A program made the position numbers and the translations under genes. Shown here piece after piece: positions 33,872 through 34,973 of a stretch of DNA of 34,973 nucleotides. Source of the DNA: Enhygromyxa salina (GTDB lineage Bacteria; Myxococcota_A; Polyangia; Nannocystales; Nannocystaceae); contig NZ_PVNL01000003.1 of the NCBI RefSeq assembly GCF_002994635.1, positions 1 to 34,973 of the forward strand, in the 5' to 3' direction. The notes under the pieces are model-generated. The model worked only from the letters and a program-made list of their open reading frames with translations. It ran no database searches and was not told where the DNA came from. How positions within the stretch are numbered: the first letter of the stretch is position 1; each line of letters opens with the position of its first letter.

Positions 33872-34475
33872 AGTCAGCGTTCACTCGTTCTGGGCCTGGT
33901 TCGAGACTGTCGCGCCTATCCTCGCACAGAACTTCGAGAATCCGCAAATCCACGAAGAGCTCGATCGCCAGGTCTCGCGGCTGGGTGGAATGACCTGGGA
34001 ACTAGGTCCCGGGCACGCCGCGCAGAACGCTCTCACCCTGACCCCCGACGGTGATCCAGACTTGCTCCGAGCCACCAAGCACATCGTGGCGCTCGCGCCC
34101 TCGATCCCGAACTGGGAGTTCCATCCCGCGAAACCACCCAAGGAGTGGGCGCTAACATTTTCGCTCGAGACAGAGGGCGAGACCGTCGTCGACGTGGACG
34201 CCAACCGTTGGCGCTACGTCCTGCTGCGCTTCCCCGACAGCACGTTTGATATCCTCCTCAGGCAGGACGGGACTGAACTCCATGATGATGACGACCGGTA
34301 TGTCGCTGCAATCATCGTCCTCGACGGGCTACTCGGAGAAGAAGCACGGATGTCTTTAGTCGGGTCAATCGAACTCGTTGATGCGTTCTCAGCGGAGGAA
34401 CTAGCCAGGGTGACACCGATCTCCGAGCTTCCTCACCACCTCATGTCACTCCTGAACAGGAAGGCTCCGCCGTGA
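33852..34475 (+). CDS. Candidate immunity protein for the Rhs toxin
   Basis: From the ATG at 33852 the product has 207 aa. GGAG at 33843-33846 lies 5 bases upstream. The gene overlaps the last 20 bases of the Rhs gene, so the two are translationally coupled. The protein is soluble and acidic, with FWAWFETVAPILAQNFENP, LGGMTWELGPG, LAPSIPNWEFHPAKPPKEWA and FDILLRQDG. It resembles a widespread family of uncharacterised proteins with a 'WF...LG...WE(I/L)GPG...NWEFxPAKPPK' pattern. Position directly after a polymorphic toxin tip is the hallmark of an immunity gene, so neutralising the GIY-YIG domain is the leading hypothesis; no biochemical motif proves it. Base composition is less GC-rich than the Rhs body, like the toxin tip. 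Confidence 0.75.
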   Translation: MTSFPPEVSVHSFWAWFETVAPILAQNFENPQIHEELDRQVSRLGGMTWELGPGHAAQNALTLTPDGDPDLLRATKHIVALAPSIPNWEFHPAKPPKEWALTFSLETEGETVVDVDANRWRYVLLRFPDSTFDILLRQDGTELHDDDDRYVAAIIVLDGLLGEEARMSLVGSIELVDAFSAEELARVTPISELPHHLMSLLNRKAPP

Positions 34476-34756
34476 AAACGACAGTTGAACCACACTTTAA
34501 GTCCTATGTTTGCACCCATGCATTCAGTGGTGAAGGTCCGGTGTTGCTCGTATCACGCCCTGAGGGAGACTGGTGCTTCTCATGTCGGAACGAGCACGAG
34601 GACGACGCATCAGCATACCGCGTCGTCGGAGTCGGCCACATCTTCAACGCCGACTCAACGATCAACACTGTGCTTGACCTCGCGCCCGGATGGGACGCGG
34701 AGCGAGCTGTGCTGGACCAAACCTGGCGTCGTAGTCCGATCCCCGAGCAAGAGTAG
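34472..34756 (+). CDS. Small protein in the toxin-immunity cluster, second immunity candidate
   Basis: The 94-aa product starts with GTG at 34472, overlapping the previous stop codon by 4 bases (GTGA). A strong AGGAAGG lies 7 bases upstream (34458-34464). The sequence VLLVSRPEGDWCFSCRNEH, YRVVGVGHI, LDLAPGWDAERA and WRRSP matches a recurrent small family of uncharacterised proteins often seen beside toxin or immunity genes, perhaps SMI1-like or DUF2185-like in role. There is no signal peptide. Being third in a coupled toxin cluster, it may be a second immunity protein, an orphan immunity gene kept from an earlier tip, or an accessory factor. Family naming is from memory and not certain. Confidence 0.7.
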   Translation: MKTTVEPHFKSYVCTHAFSGEGPVLLVSRPEGDWCFSCRNEHEDDASAYRVVGVGHIFNADSTINTVLDLAPGWDAERAVLDQTWRRSPIPEQE

Positions 34757-34841
34757 GCACTCTCGGTAGCCGTCAGACTGATCGCGCCACTGCTCACCCG
34801 CGGAGGCCCCCTCGGACTCAGCTACGTGTCTGAACTCACGT

Positions 34842-34973
34842 CTAGTCCTTGATCAAGCGCAGCGGGCCGAAGAGAAGCGAGCCACGCTCCGCAGACACAG
34901 GTTTCCGACTACGGGGGTCGGTGCTCCCCGCGGACCTCTTGTTTTTCGACCAGACCTCCTTCGTAGGGTGAGG
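34842..34973 (-). CDS. Possible C-terminal end of a gene entering from the right edge
   Basis: On the minus strand, 43 codons are open from the window edge to a TAG at 34842. The translation (WSKNKRSAGSTDPRSRKPVS, then a hydrophobic GSLLFGPLRLIKD) looks more protein-like than the other frames, but no family is recognised and the start is outside. It would converge on the toxin-immunity cluster. It could be chance. Confidence 0.3.
   Translation of the reverse strand, partial: PHPTKEVWSKNKRSAGSTDPRSRKPVSAERGSLLFGPLRLIKD

Overview
The window looks like a chromosomal segment from a high-GC myxobacterium, most likely of the Nannocystis/Plesiocystis/Enhygromyxa group. This rests on the gene content: lipoproteins with Gly-Asp/Thr low-complexity linkers and Cys-rich 'CGDG...CDDGN' repeats, several Hanks-type Ser/Thr kinases with 'HRDISPHN' or 'HRDFKPSN' catalytic loops, a kinase next to a formylglycine-enzyme-fold lipoprotein, an ECF sigma factor next to a kinase, and a very large Rhs protein. 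Taxonomy is inferred from style; there is no rRNA or other marker. I saw no tRNA, rRNA, CRISPR array or recognisable insertion sequence.

Left part (1-7.8 kb): the 3' end of a secreted SGNH hydrolase, then on the minus strand a pterin carbinolamine dehydratase and a PilZ protein. Next come two copies of a hairpin-forming repeat, a beta-propeller lipoprotein, and a lipoprotein with a (Gly-Asp)n linker, four Cys-rich repeats and a fibrinogen-like end, closed by a clean terminator. A minus-strand lipoprotein with a formylglycine-enzyme fold follows and diverges from a kinase.

Middle part (7.9-18.6 kb): mostly signalling. A kinase carries an extracytoplasmic binding-protein-like plus OmpA-like tail. 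A CheB-CheR-PAS fusion overlaps tail to tail with a PAS-histidine kinase-REC-REC protein. These are followed by a lemA-TPM-TPM operon and a YdeI/OmpD-associated family protein.

Right-middle (18.6-24.8 kb): visible gene decay. An internally deleted kinase remnant lies upstream of an XRE-type regulator, and a secreted HExxH metallopeptidase is split by a one-base frameshift in a G run. A Cys-rich lipoprotein follows. An ECF sigma factor and a Ser/Thr kinase are then transcribed divergently from a 28-base gap, and the kinase 3' end overlaps an antisense Cys-rich secreted protein gene.

Right end (24.8-35 kb): about 1.4 kb without a convincing gene, containing a degenerate array with a period of about 42-43 bases, then an unrecognised 293-aa protein. 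Last comes a 2250-aa Sec-exported SpvB/FG-GAP/Rhs polymorphic toxin. Its C-terminal tip looks like a GIY-YIG (URI-fold) nuclease, and it is followed by two tightly coupled small genes that are the natural immunity candidates. The most notable items are the Rhs toxin with its immunity pair, the 42-43-base array, the three-part kinase, and the decayed kinase/XRE locus.
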